Shown: positions 33,418 through 52,771 of the stretch, in pieces | Layout: the number at the start of each line of letters is the position of its first letter | Position numbering within the stretch: the first letter of the stretch is position 1 | Assembly (NCBI GenBank): GCA_039621445.1 | Contig: CP154956.1 | Location: 55,087,419-55,151,418, forward strand | Length of the DNA stretch: 64,000 nt | From: Euglena gracilis | Taxonomy: Eukaryota; Euglenida; Euglenophyceae; Euglenales | Direction: 5' to 3' | Program-made: the position numbers and the translations under genes | The notes under the pieces: model-generated | Databases searched by the model: none | What the model saw: only the letters and a program-made list of their open reading frames with translations | What the model was told of the DNA's origin: nothing

Positions 33418-36400
33418 TGTATGCATGTATGTATGTACACACACACACATTGCATTTTTGATTGGGTGTTGAGGTAAATGGAAAGAAAATCCAGACCCAA
33501 AAATGGCCTGCCCATCAGGAACCGCTGCCTAAACACTGTCCATTCCATGCTTACATCGAACCCTGGTTCTGGTTTGTTCTTTTTTTCCCCCACCGTTCCT
33601 CTTCAAAAACAGCCTGAGCCAGGGGCAATGGTGGTCGAACCGCTCCACACAATTGTCGCACACCTGTGTTGCACCAGGCAGGGGGGGGGGATTGCACATC
33701 GGGAGGTTGAAAATTGCAGTGCAAAAAAATTGCACAAAATTGCACAAAATTGCACAAAATTGCACATACCAGAAAAGCCACACCAGAAACCAGAAAAGCT
33801 GCATATTCTGCCAGTTTACCCAGTCGGTTCGCCCAAAAAGTTGCAACCCAACCAGCCGTGGCAATCCATTCATCCTGAATTTGTTCATCATCCAGCGGAA
33901 AGACAACAATTCATACTAGAAATTACCAAGGCACAAAATACAAACCTGTTTGTTGAACCTTTGCCAATTGGCCGATTGGGTTTGAAAACTGAGAAAACCA
34001 ACAATAAACAGCCTTTGAACGGAAATTTTCACTACACACATCAGTTTCCCAGCAAAAAAAAAACGGTAAATTCTCAATTGCATCAAAAAACTGACATTTC
34101 CAAAAAAAAAAAACGTCCCAGGCCATGTGCATTTAATTGCACAAAATTGCAAAAAAAATTGCACATTTCGGGAAAATTGAAAATTGCACAAAATTGCAAA
34201 AATTGCACGGTGCAATTCCCCCCCCCCCTGCACCAGGGACAGGTGGCCACCATCAAATCACGCCGCCTTCATCTGCACGGGCACCTTTTGCATTCTTCAA
34301 CAAAAAAAAAGAGCCCCAAAGTGCTAGGAGGCCCTTGTCAAGCTCCTTGCTGGTCAGGTTCCGTAATTTGTTGAATTCAATTTTTTGATCAATCTGACGG
34401 AGGGTCTTTGATAAATTTTTCTGAAAAAGCCTGGCTCTGTCGCAAAGAAAATGGCACATTTGTTTAAATCGAGTTTATTTCCAGGCAGAGTTCAAAATTG
34501 TTTCCCCCCCAAACAACCGAGCAAAAATCAAAAAATAAGACCACCTCAAATTGTTAAATATTAAAAAAAATTAAAACTATTAATTATTAAACACCCCTCC
34601 CGGGACGGCGACAAAAAAATCCCTGAAAAACATTATGAAAATTCTCACCCTGGGGAGCAATAAAGATGTAAATTCTGACGTCTCAAATTTTTTATAATTT
34701 TTTGTGAAATCAAGAATCAAAATCTTGTACCTTCAACTTTGAAAAAAATCTGAATTTAGGCACTGTTCCAATAAATCACCAAAAAATAAAACACCCTGTT
34801 CCAGCTATAGAGCCAATTATAAGACCTGGTGTTAGGGGATGGAAAATTAAAAAAAAAATAAAAAAGACATTGAATCAAAATGGAAAAGTGAAAAAGCACC
34901 CTATGGAAAAAAAGATGGTTGGGTTTCCTCCTTATGCCTACTGCACAGATGTGCTTCAGGGTATGGGTGCACACGTGACAGTGGGAAGCCCGTGGGTCAC
35001 GGTAGATGAAACAAGTGCGGCAGTAGCGGTACTGGACCGCCTCCCCCTCCACAGGGACGGAAACCTGCATCAGGACGTCCTGCTCGGATGGCGGGACATG
35101 GTTTCTGAAAAGAGAAACGGGGAAAGAAATGGGGGCGATAAGGGTAAACTGGGCTCCGAGGAAGGCTTGGTGGGGAGGGCGTCGATCAAGTCTATCCAGC
35201 CGGCCGGAGAAAAATGCTGGTTGGAAAAATACAGGGGGGGGGGTCGGTTGCCGTGCTCGACCTGGCTGGTTGTCGAAAACTGACAAAGAAGCCCAAAATG
35301 CAAAATCTTCAACCAAATTTGGAGGAAAATCCAAAGTCCTCAAAAAAACCTTAAAACACAATATCATTTTCCTTTCAGAAGGGGTGAACAACTCAAAAGA
35401 AGGGGGGCGTTATTGTCAGTTGACAACAACGCACACGAACTAAAGCAAAAAAAGGTATTGATTTCACAACAAAACACCCACACTAAAAATGATCTGCTCG
35501 AAACATTGAGATAGAAAAAAAATCGTGACTTGGGGGACAAATCCCCGAAACCTTTGAGGTGGTCAACAATGATGCTTTCACCCACCAGACAACGTTTGCT
35601 CTTCAAAGGGCAAATTTCTTAATTCCCGCAACCAAAAATGCTCCAGAATGACGATGATGATGACGATGATGATGATGATTCAATGGAAAACATGGTGCCA
35701 AATGCACGTGGCATTCCGGGGCCGGGGTCCTGCCCGCACACCGGCGCAGGATGCCCGGGTCGGTGGTGGCGGTCTGGAAGAGGAAGACGGTGGCGGCCAC
35801 CACGAGGGCGGCCTGGACGAGGGACCAGTAGAACGGCATGCGGGGGCTCATGATGGCGAAGAACAGCACGGTGGGGACCCAGATGAGGCAGCACGCCGCG
35901 GCGGCCACCTTGAGGTCCGGCCCCAGCACGAACCGGCCCTGCCGCCAGGCACACCGTGTGGGGGAGGGACACGCGCCGGTTGGGACAATACAGTGGCCGG
36001 GGGGGGGGGGGGCGAGGTCGAGCAGCCGCCTCTGCAGGGTTCGGCCGGAAAATTCGCATGTACAAAAAAATCAGCCGCGGCAATGGCATCACGAAAGCAG
36101 CAACTCTTTCCAAAGTTGCGCCGTTTTGGTTTTGGCCCACCAACGGTGATTTTCCCAACACCTCTATGCACTGTGCCCTTCAAACCATCAGACAAACCAC
36201 TAATCAAATCTGCCCAGAAAAATTACCCACAACACAAAATTTGAAGAATAGAAAAAAACCAAAATCTGAGAACACATTGCGGGGAGGAAATCCACCAGTG
36301 ATTAAAGCTCAAATTGCAACTCCGTTCAAACTCAACTCAACTCAACTCAACTTAACTCAACTCAGAATTTCAGAGGTTTTCCCACTGCGGCTGGAGGCGG

Positions 36401-36716
36401 CACGCACCTATTTTGGATCATGCAGATACCAACGGGGACTGCAAGGAAATAGCAGCTTATCTCTCACCAGAGAAAATGCTCGGAACAAAATAAGCAATGG
36501 CTTCTTCTGCAGCGATGCCAAGGGCGCGCTGCATACGTTGCACAACACCGTGTTGTGGCCCAGGTAGCGCTCCTCCCGGGGTGGCCCCAGGCACCCGAAC
36601 GCTGACGCGGCCGGCAGGACGCCGACATCCGCCTCGTACGGCGAGAGGTTGCCTGCGGGGACGAAATGCCGCCGCTGCGGGCCCAGCGTTCCGACGCCGG
36701 GCCCCTTGCGCCGCAT
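29911..36716 (-). CDS. DHHC-type protein S-palmitoyltransferase
   Basis: A membrane enzyme that transfers palmitate to cysteines of proteins. Seven exons join in phase: 36716-36537, 35938-35742, 35104-34975, 33663-33620, 31127-31025, 30587-30445 and 30085-29911, giving about 323 residues. The ATG at 36716 (MRRKGPG) is the first in frame. Exon 2 encodes two membrane segments ([38 protein letters not shown]) and the DPG motif. Exons 3-4 give the zinc-binding CRD ([34 protein letters not shown]) with the catalytic Cys. Exon 5 completes it ([13 protein letters not shown]) and encodes the third membrane segment, and exon 6 the fourth. The TTxE motif reads TTRE across exons 6-7, and a GLLRNF segment is near the end. 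Introns are GT-AG except 31128-33619, which is nonconventional. The exon 5/6 donor could be three bases away, and the start is less certain than the rest. Confidence 0.9.
31870..32110. repeat. Foldback cluster built on TGCCTGCCCCTAGCAGGCA
   Basis: TGCCTGCCCCTAGCAGGCA at about 31877 occurs in reverse complement at about 32007 (TGCCTGCTAGGGGCAGGCA) and again in diverged form near 32076. Long C and G runs flank each copy, and a GGCGCCTTCGGCGCC palindrome lies between. It sits in the DHHC intron and could form a large hairpin. Confidence 0.7.
32755..33112. repeat. (AT)n tract with a small palindromic insert
   Basis: About 350 bp of TA-rich repeat. It is interrupted at about 32957-33008 by a near-perfect 52-bp palindrome with arms GGCAAGTGTTAAGTTTAATA / TACTAAACTTAACACTTGCC, bordered on both sides by (TA)n. 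The palindrome has the look of a tiny foldback element inserted at TA. Confidence 0.85.
33113..33374. mobile_element. MITE-like nested-palindrome element in (TA)n
   Basis: The left end GGCAGCCAGTCTTTACTTG is matched by an inverted right end CCAAATAAAGACCGGCTGCC. Inside, TTTTTTTGCGTTAGGGTTAGG and the TGCGCGA(T/C)TTAGGC region recur in inverted order, so almost the whole 262 bp folds on itself. TATATA flanks both ends. I cannot assign a transposase family. Confidence 0.7.
33727..34215. repeat. AAAATTGCAC decamer repeats
   Basis: Four tandem copies of a 10-bp unit at about 33727-33766 are followed by scattered TTGCACAAAATTGCA words up to 34215. They lie in the third DHHC intron. Confidence 0.75.
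35646..35683. repeat. (GATGATGAC)n-like trinucleotide repeat
   Basis: Runs of GAT/GAC triplets in the second DHHC intron, just 3' of exon 2. Confidence 0.8.
36326..36364. repeat. (ACTCA)n pentanucleotide repeat
   Basis: Eight or so ACTCA units with small changes, in the first DHHC intron. Confidence 0.85.
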
Positions 36717-38249
36717 CGCTTTCGCAGCATGGTTGACCGCCACCGAAAGCTGCAACGCTGCGGAATAACCCTGGGGCCACCCCAGCCCCCCCCCCCCCCA
36801 CAGGCACAACGGCACGGTGGGGACCTCTGCCCCGGAGAGGCGGGAGGTGGACTTCCTTCGTTACGGCGCTGTCCTCCTGCATCGGCGAGTTGGGGGCGCC
36901 TGACGAGACAGGGCATGGCGGGGCCCCCAAACGAGCAAACGACGCTGGCGGATGGCTGGGGACTCAATTTTTGTTCTCCGGACACATATTCATTTGGTTT
37001 TGCTTCAATCGCGATGCTTTGAGAAATCGATTTTTTTTAAACAAAACGCACCCAAAACGCCCGAAATAGTCGTTTTTTGGGGCCACAAAAACGAGTCGGA
37101 ACACGGCCAGGAGTGTCGGAAACCAAAACAGAAAACGGGGGCGATAGAGGGTCTCCAGATACTTTTGGAAATAATGTACGTTTTATAAACCGAAAATATC
37201 TCCCCGGCAAAATGGCAGAGTTGAAACTGGGGGTTTGGCTAATCCTTCCCACTTTGGACCCTTTTCTGTTGAATAACTTGGGCCTAGTGGGCAGTTGGGG
37301 GGAAACAGAAGGGATCCAGAAATCCAGGGATCCCGTCGCTCGCGACTGAAAGAAAAATATGGGAACGGGTCCGGGTCATGGTGATAATCCGCAGTTCTCA
37401 AGGCACACCCAGGGGCGGGGGGGGGGGCTCTCCCGCTTTTCCCCAGTGGTAAGCTTCGCTCTTATTCCAAAGAGACAAATTCTCAGCAACCCCCCCCCCC
37501 CCAGCCCCCTAATCCCCCAGGGCACCCCACTTTGGGCCAGCCATATGTGAACTAATGATTCAAAGATGTAGCAATAAATCAATTTTTTTCTGATACAATT
37601 TTCATGAATATGAATTGAACACCGAATGAAATAATACAGTAAACGATTGCAATAGCAAATCATGGATAAGAATTCATTAAAAATCCTACTCAGGGTGAAT
37701 GAAAACGGAGCAAAAACCAAAAAGCAATGGAAAGAGGTGAAAAAGAGGCAGTTCAAAATAAGTTAGAAACTGATTTTAGAGATACATCTGGGGCCAGAGT
37801 TTTTCGACCCCCCCCATCTGACCAGGACCATGCTGCTGTTTAAGAAGGAACCCGCTGGGGGGGGGGTTCTCCGCCAGCGGCTAGGCCATGGTTCAAACCA
37901 AAACTTCCCCAAAAGGCCAAAAAATGGTGGGGAAATGGGCAAATGGGTTGGAGGGTTTTTTTTTTGCTTTCTGAGGCATCTTTGAAGGGGGGGCTTGGTG
38001 TGGGTTTTTTCCTGGGTGGGCATTTTCACAACTCTTTGGGGGAACTCCCCTCCGCTTCTTCCCCTCGAAGGGACCTGTCTCCTGCCTCTTGGTGACTTGC
38101 GTGGGACAGCTTCGGAGGGGTCCGACCCCCCGATGCAGTGCACATTGGTTGTCACCCTTCTTCGACCGATGCTTACCGGCTTCCAAACCCTTGGAATGCC
38201 CCATCCAACCATGGTTCACTTTCCCTCCCAACTCATCGTGTAGCCCAAC
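36717..38249. other. Upstream region of the DHHC gene, no further gene seen
   Basis: The GC-rich 200 bp before the ATG may include the promoter or an upstream exon. From about 36990 it is spacer with short open frames and no recognisable domain. Confidence 0.45.
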
Positions 38250-38935
38250 TTATGGCCATTTTTCAGCCTTTTTTTTTTTCATTTTGGCCATTTTGGCTTT
38301 TTTTTTTGGCTCTATTTGGCTGTTCTGGGGGACAAAAAAGTCCATGATTTCAAAATATCTCACTCTCATATCTCGAAATGACGCAGAATCAAAGACAAAA
38401 TCCGGCGACCCAAATAAGAAGCACTTGGAAGGCCCTCTAATGGTATTTTGAATTCCTGGTAACACCACGGCTAGCCCGAGTTATGGCCATTTTAAGGCCC
38501 TTTTCGCTCCAAATACTTGCATATTTTGGCCGATTTCGACTTTGCCATTTTGACCCATTTTGGGGCCAAAAAAAAACAACGAGATTTCAAAAATCTTTCC
38601 AAAATGGTGGACAATCAAAAGAAATAACCCATTAAATTAATTAAATCCTTGGGACCCTCCATCACCCCGTAAAGACCACCAGGACGCGCCTGAACCCTGA
38701 TGTGGCCGATTTTGTACTGTTTTGGCCTGTCTTGACGGCCATTTTTGGGCCGTTTCGGGGTCAAAAGTCGAAAATTTCCAGGACGCGCCTGAACCCTGAT
38801 GTGGCCGATTTTGTACTGTTTTGGCCTGTCTTGACGGCCATTTTTGGGCCGTTTCGGGGTCAAAAGTCGAAAATTTCCAAAAACCTTTAATATGGTGGTC
38901 AATCAAAAGAAATCACTGGGGGCCCAAAAATAAGA
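38250..38935. repeat. Dispersed repeat family with TTATGGCCATTTT and AATGGTGG-CAATCAAAAGAAAT
   Basis: The words TTATGGCCATTTT (38248 and 38481) and ATGGTGGACAATCAAAAGAAAT-like strings (38605 and 38892) recur here. A relative, AAATGGTGGGGAATTAAAAAGAAAT, lies near 31513. They look like fragments of one interspersed family. Confidence 0.55.
38681..38878. repeat. Perfect 99-bp tandem duplication
   Basis: Copies at 38681-38779 and 38780-38878 are identical by eye, starting AGGACGCGCCTGAACCCTGA. The identity suggests a very recent event or a collapse/duplication in assembly. Confidence 0.92.
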
Positions 38936-40998
38936 TTGGTGGGAAGGGTCAGGGGCGTTAGGGACATCGGGGGTTGGGGGGTCTCACCTCGGCCATCACT
39001 CTGTTCTTTATCGTTCCTACGGGAACGCCAGAAATAAGGAATATGATTATCTTTGCCAAAAATTGACAATGAAATAGCGTAATGCAGTTAATTGGGTAGC
39101 ACACATCTCCTGAGTTGATAAATTATGAACAATTGTTTTCAGCCTTTTGGTCACACAAAATGTGCAAATCACTTTTGGAGTCTTGTGTCAGTGGGCTCAC
39201 ACGCGTGTGAGGTTCGCATGTGTGTGTACAGATGTGTGCATGTGCGTGCCTGTGTGCACAGTGGCGCACGTTTGTGTTTTCATTCATTGGGCCATTGTGA
39301 TCCCATGTCTTGAATGCACTACGCATCTGCACACACCAGCTTGAAGTTGGGGCTGCATAAGCTCATTTCCCTTCCCACTGTCCACAGAAATAATTGTGAG
39401 GGTGTCTTCTGCCTTCAGAGGAATGACATCTGGTGAGTTGCCATCAGACGCGCCAGCGACGGATAAACCAATGAGGGCAATGATATTCCGACTTCAACAA
39501 ACCTCCCCGACATTGGTAATTGTCATATGACAAAATTATTGGTGGTCATCCTGGGCCGACTTTTGGAATGATCAAAGATCAGAAAATTCAACTTCATCAC
39601 GTTTTTGCATCTGAAACCGATACATCCCAATAACTGCAGGGGTCAAAGCAATGCTCTGCCAAAAGCAATGGAAAGTAACAGCCAAAATCACCCAAAATTA
39701 TCCTTACCGGTCCAAAGAAGTGGGAGGGGAGAGTGGCTACTCCGGGCCGCCCCCTCCTCCCAATGCGTCCCTTCCTCCAATCCAAGGATGAGGAGGTCCC
39801 CTGCCAGCCTGTCAATTGCATGGCGTGCTGGGAACAGAGACACATGCAATCCACACCCACTGTGGACTGTTTTTCCTCATTTGGAGACTTGTTTTGAGGT
39901 TACTGAGAGTGCATAAATCCCAGTTATGCATCCCCCCTGGTGGGGGGGGGAGGTCGGTCTCGCCAATAAATTGCAAAAGAATATCCACCCACTGAGTGAA
40001 AAAATGAATGCGGTTTTTCCCTGGGTGCTGTTTTGACCGAATAATAACGCATTGCAGACCGTTTGGAATATGGCACGTCTGGGATGAAGCTGACCACCAG
40101 CCGCTTTTCCAAAGAATACACTGGCACGAACAGAGCTCCCTGTTGGAACGGAGAGAGGGATGCAGCAGCAAAAAGCTGCCTTCTGGACTGGAGACCACGC
40201 ACATACACACACAGAGAGAGACAGTGAGTGGGAAACAAACGATGAAATAAAAAATGGAAAGAACTGTGCTTATAAATATTGTTCCTCTGTGACAATGTTG
40301 CCATGCTTTGCTGGTGCACGCCAACAGAATAGTTCTGAAAAGTATCCTTACTGTGCTGCTTAAATTTGCCGCAAGAAGATCAAAATTTATGAACATGGTA
40401 TAATAAAAAACAAAGTTGGTGGGGCTTTGAGCATTTGGTCGATTGGTTTTCTGACCTCTTGCACCAAAGCCCCAGAAATCCACTGGGAACTCCCGTGGCA
40501 ACGGCTGCACCAAATGAAAAAAATTTGTAGGAATGCCAAGGCGGTTCCAACTACTTACAAATGAGGTGTGTAGTGTACATACAAAAAAAGATTTGCGGGT
40601 TGTAACAAAATATGACTTTGTGAGGCATTGGTAATACCATCCCATTGGATCCCTGGGGGATCGATGCTTTAGATGTTATCAAACATCGATTTTAGTTCAT
40701 CCATGGATGCTTCCCAACTGTTTCCAAGATGGTGGTGGGGGATATAGAGTTGACCGTTGGGTTTCTTGAAGGAAGTTCATGCAGTGGAATACAAGCCAGA
40801 AACCAGGCAAATTGTCCAGGCCGTGAAATTCTTCAAGACAGGAGAAGAAAGGCTGCACCTTTTGTTGGTTCAACATTTTTATATGTTTGTGAATTTTAGG
40901 CGCTGCCATCCAAGGACGGTGCTCACAATAATGATCATTCATGAGTACATCACATCCGTCCAATACCCATCGGACATGTGACGGTGATCGAACATATA
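38936..40998. other. Spacer, no gene assigned
   Basis: The region contains a TG/CA-rich stretch at 39200-39330 and several open frames. On the minus strand near 40000-40160, one frame has protein-like text (RLVVSFIPDVPYSKR), but no splice-consistent partner or domain was found. Confidence 0.4.
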
Positions 40999-41760
40999 TT
41001 ACAAATCCAAGTCATAACCCGGTTCCGGGTCCTTCGCCTTTTCCTTTTCCTTTCTGACCTTTGCCTTTGTGGCTTCTCTCTCTGCTTTAATCCAGTGATA
41101 CACACAATCTTTTCTGAAGGCTTTTGTTCGTTTCCATTGTTCGAGGGTGATTCCATCACAGTAGTTTCCCGGAGTTTGCTCTGCCGTAGCAGGTGGTGTT
41201 TGTGTTGGTGTTACTTCATAAGCTGCTCGTTGGACGTTTGGCGTGTTGGTAAGTCGTCCTCCGGCCGATCTCATCCTGCGTGCCTTCATGTTGTGCAATG
41301 TTGTCACACCAACGACGTTGTGGGTCCAGTGTTGGCTGGGTTGGGGGGGGGGGCGTGGGCGTTGAAAACTTCGGTCCTCTTGGACGTTCGGACTTGCGCA
41401 TATCGACACCGTAGGGTCTAGCAATTGTCAAATGTGGTTCTCGTGGAGTTCTGGAAGCGGAGGGGGAACAATGCATTTGGAAAAGCTGGCTCTTAAGACA
41501 TTCCAGTCCGGACGCCCCTTGTTCACTGGGCAGGGGGGTTAATAAAGCACGGGGAGGGGCGAGGTGAGAAAAATTGAAAATTTGTAGATTGTTTGACAAA
41601 CCTCGAAAATTGGTGGACTGGACATGGCTTCGGTTCGTTGTGGCTCAACTTTCTGTGAAAAGACCTTCTGGCACTGTGGAAACCAACTCCTGTTGAACCC
41701 CTCTTGAATGCTCTTAACAATAAATCCTTTGAGGGGAACTCTTGGGTCAGTTCATGTGGA
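40999..41760 (-). CDS. Hypothetical protein, C-terminal exons
   Basis: I do not recognise this protein. On the minus strand, an exon ending CACCAATTTTCGAG joins through a GT-AG intron (donor GTTTGTC, acceptor CGCTTCCAG) to TPREPHLTIARPYGVDMRKS, in phase. A C-rich run then shifts the frame, either a very short intron (about 34 nt, GTTTTCAAC to CAACCCAG, also in phase) or a homopolymer error. The last part reads VVGVTTLHNMKARRMRSAGG and ends with a charged, helical ITLEQWKRTKAFRKD and a KAKVRKEKEKAK tail to the stop at 40999. The N-terminal exon before about 41760 was not found. It ends about 170 bp from the hexokinase stop, same strand. Confidence 0.5.
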
Positions 41761-41927
41761 AGCGGCACAACAACAGAGATTGCACATGAGTGGGTCCACA
41801 AAAACGCGTATCGCAGGAGAGGGTTCAGCCGATGCGAGGCAGATAGAACTATGGGCCTTTTCCAGGCAAAGATGGGGTGGGGGCAGGCAGCGGGTACAGG
41901 GGGGCAGGGTTGGGACGGTCGGGGGCG

Positions 41928-49819
<7,892 letters not shown>

Positions 49820-50939
49820 CTGCAACGGCGAGAGATCCGGTGTAAGTGCCCCCCCTCCGCAAACTCTTCATTCGGGGATGCGGGCATGGCCTTCAAGCTT
49901 ATGGTGTTGCAACATTGCTGTGAGCCACCCCTTCCTCGTTGTGCCCCAATATCTTTCAGTGAAAGCAAAATTTGGGTGTGGGTTTTGTAGTGCAGGGTTT
50001 TTGATTCCAGAACCGCAAGCGATGGCCAGGGTGGTCGTAACACGAGGCTTGCTTCAAGTGTTCACATGAAAGCAAATTGCCTTCCAAAACCAAAGGAATA
50101 TAACCCCCAAATTCATGAACTGATGAAATTATGAGCCGAAATGCTACTGTTCCAAGGCCTGGTCCTGACCATACAATTTTTTACCGCCCCCCCCCCTCCG
50201 GGGGAGACACTTCCTCTCTTCCAGTCAAAAAAAAAACCAGTCAGTCACATTTTTTTTGGAAAACCAGTCAGTTGCTTCCCCCCCCCCCGGGAGGGTCGGC
50301 CACCCCGGAATCCAAGGGGGAAATTGACCCAAAACGTGAAAAAATGGCTAAAAATTCCGGCACCTTTGGCGCCGAGTCACTTCAGTGGTTTTTTGCCGAA
50401 CCCCCAGAGAGAATGGGGCAGGGGATCCGAGCCATACACCAGTCAGTCACTCTGAAAAAGACCAGCCACCCACCCCTGTGGGGGGTGGGGGGGGGGGGCT
50501 CGGCCACCGACTAAACGATTGTGTGGTGCTGTGCTCCGACACATCCAGGGAAAAAAACGAAAAAAGGAACGAAGAAAAAAGAAGGGTTTTCGAAGTGAAA
50601 GAATATACCAAAATCAAATGTTAGGACAAAAGCTTAAAAAAAAGTTGTGGGTGGAGACAGAAGAACGTGGTGAATGAGTTCAAAATATGACCAAAAGGCA
50701 AAATGCACCGCTCCAATGCAGAGCAATGCCGTGTTCTTTGGCAGATTTAACTGCCAATTCAAACCCTTCACATTTATCAAAAAAAAACAAATTTTCCAGG
50801 ACTTCTTGAACTGAAAAACCAGGTGAAGCTCAATTGTGTATTCTCCCGAGGCACAATTCACCTCGAGGCAGTGTGGCAATCACTGGTGCATTACTTCATT
50901 CCAGATTTGCAAGAAAATTTCCAGGGCAGCAAAAAAATG
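49820..50939. other. Hexokinase upstream region, first exon not identified
   Basis: The exon at 49819 follows a GTTGCAG acceptor and has no start codon, so at least one 5' exon should lie here or further right. I could not pick it out. Confidence 0.4.
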
Positions 50940-50945
50940 TCAGTG

Positions 50946-51397
50946 CCAGGGGATTTCTTAAAGACCCCCCGGGGGGGGGGGGTCCAGCCTCCGGCTGGCA
51001 AAAAGGCTGTTGGCTGGATTTGAGCTGCTGGCTGAGGGGGGGGGAGGGGGGGGGGGGGGGTCCGGGGCTGGGTCGGTGAAAAACAAAATTTTCTAAAAAA
51101 TTTGCCGTTTTCGACATTTTGGTGGATGGAGCTAGATCAAGGCTGGGGGGCTGTGATGGAGGAAGCTGTGGTGAGGGGAAAAAATGCAGGGATAGGTGAC
51201 CTGGGCAGCCCAGTTGGTTGGCCAGCCTGCGGCCGGCTGGCCCGGCCTGCGGCCGGGCTGGACCCGACTTTATTTCACTCGACCCCCGGAGGGGGGGGGG
51301 GCTCCCAGCCCGAATTTGGGCTGCTGGCTGGATTTGAGCTGCTGGCTGGCTGGACCCCCCGGGGGTAGGGTACCCTCCGGCTTAAGAAATCCCCTGG
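50946..51397. mobile_element. Foldback/MITE-like element with TCAGTG duplication
   Basis: The terminal inverted repeats are CCAGGGGATTTCTTAA (50946-50961) and TTAAGAAATCCCCTGG (51382-51397). TCAGTG lies directly outside both ends (50940-50945 and 51398-51403), consistent with a 6-bp target duplication. The interior is G/C-run rich with repeated TGGCTGGATTTGAGCTGCTG phrases at about 51011 and 51329. It has no coding capacity. Confidence 0.8.
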
Positions 51398-51506
51398 TCA
51401 GTGCACACCTCAGGAGGATAATCTTCGCAGGGAGCCGCCATTTAGACTGCGACGGGTGGCAGAGGGCCGTGAGAAGCAAATAAAATTGTCCGCCCCAACA
51501 ATTAAT

Positions 51507-51705
51507 AAGCCTTTCCTTCCTTCCTTCCTTCCTTCCTTCATAACGTTTGCCAGCTTGATTTAACACATTGAGGAAGGGTATCAACCAAAAATATTCGCAA
51601 GTGAATAAACAAAAGACTCACTCACTCACTCACTCACTCACTCACTCACTCACTCACTCACTCACTCACTCACTCACTCACTTGCTCGCTCGCTCGCTCG
51701 CTCAA
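51507..51705. repeat. (CTTC)n, (ACTC)n and (GCTC)n microsatellites
   Basis: CTTCC-type tetranucleotides occupy 51511-51540, and ACTC repeats from about 51617 change into GCTC repeats at about 51683-51703. Confidence 0.95.
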
Positions 51706-52771
51706 ACAAACAAAAAAATAAAATAACTAAACAAAAAAACTTTCAAACAGACAACAATACAACATATGCATTCATTGACATTGGGTTCCCTTCCAGATAA
51801 AAAAAAAATAATCAAAAACCGACAAAAATCTGATATTTCTCTGGGAGACACCCTTGAGCATTGCCTCCTGAATTTCTCATCTGTTCAAAAAAACCTCCAT
51901 TTTGTGTGCTTCTAACCTTCAAATACTTCTTCTGAACATCAGAATGTTGTACACTTCATAATTAAAACCACAGCGAAATCCCAAAATGAACATCTGTGTT
52001 TTGTGGTTGGAGATATTCATGCAAATTGACAAACCCGCAATTGCCCCTGGAATATTTCGGTGAATATGACCATACTTTTTTTTTGGAGACGTTGACACAG
52101 CCACTGAGGTGGTTGCAGGGTAGGGGCTGATGAACCCCTGTAATCAACAGAGGGGGTTCGTAACAAGATCAATACATCGTAGGAAACAAGAAACGCCCCT
52201 TGGATATAGCACACAAAATCCTGGAGGATTCACACAAAGAGGGAGTCGGTCTTGGCCATCACAAATGGATAGTGAAACGCATCGCACGTCGGCCACAACC
52301 TTCATCCACACATTGTGTCGGGACAGGGTGTGCCTCCAGCGTGTGGCTGCTTGGAGGGGCACCCTCAGGCGACCGATCCCGGGTCAAATCAAGGTAGTTA
52401 GGTCTGCGTGTGGCGACGGTCAGACAAGCTTCTTTGCCGGGAACCAAGCCCAGACAGCCTTTGTCCCACTGGCGCCAACCGAGAAGGCGGGAGTGCGGAG
52501 GACCCATCGGGTGCAGTGGGACCCCCCACCCCACCCCGGAGCAGAGGCTTCTTTAAGGACCTGGGGGGGGGGTCGGACCCACCCACCCCTGGGTGGGGCC
52601 CTCCCAGGGGGGGGGGGATTGGGGCAGCCACTTTTGGGGGGGAGTTTTGGGCCCCCCAAAAAAATCCGAAGAAAATAGAAGAAAACCCCGCCTCCATCGG
52701 GGTACCCACTCAACCTGACCCCACCCCCTTTGGGGGAGGGGGCTGACCCAAGACCCCCCCGGTCACCAAAC
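51706..52771. other. Spacer 3' of the p24 gene, no gene seen
   Basis: Mixed sequence that becomes rich in G and C runs from 52540. No domain is recognisable. Confidence 0.45.

Larger units (their letters stand above)
31128..33619 (-). other. Nonconventional intron in the DHHC gene
   Basis: On the minus strand the intron begins GCTCAGGCTG and ends CAGCCTGCCCGC. CAG is at +4 to +6, CTG at -8 to -6, and CAGGCTG pairs fully with CAGCCTG. Removing it gives CPW then TGTCIG in the correct phase. The best GT-AG alternative (GTTTTTG to CGGCAG) would insert extra residues inside the conserved CPW-x-G-x-C signature. Confidence 0.85.

Noticed and set aside
31128-33619. GT-AG model for the fourth DHHC intron (GTTTTTG to CGGCAG)
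   Set aside because: It is in phase but inserts extra residues between CPW and the conserved G-x-C; the CAG/CTG model restores the signature exactly and has 7-bp end pairing.
33720-33775. Regular short repeats as a CRISPR array
   Set aside because: The units are contiguous 10-mers without spacers, in an intron of a eukaryotic gene; no cas genes are present.
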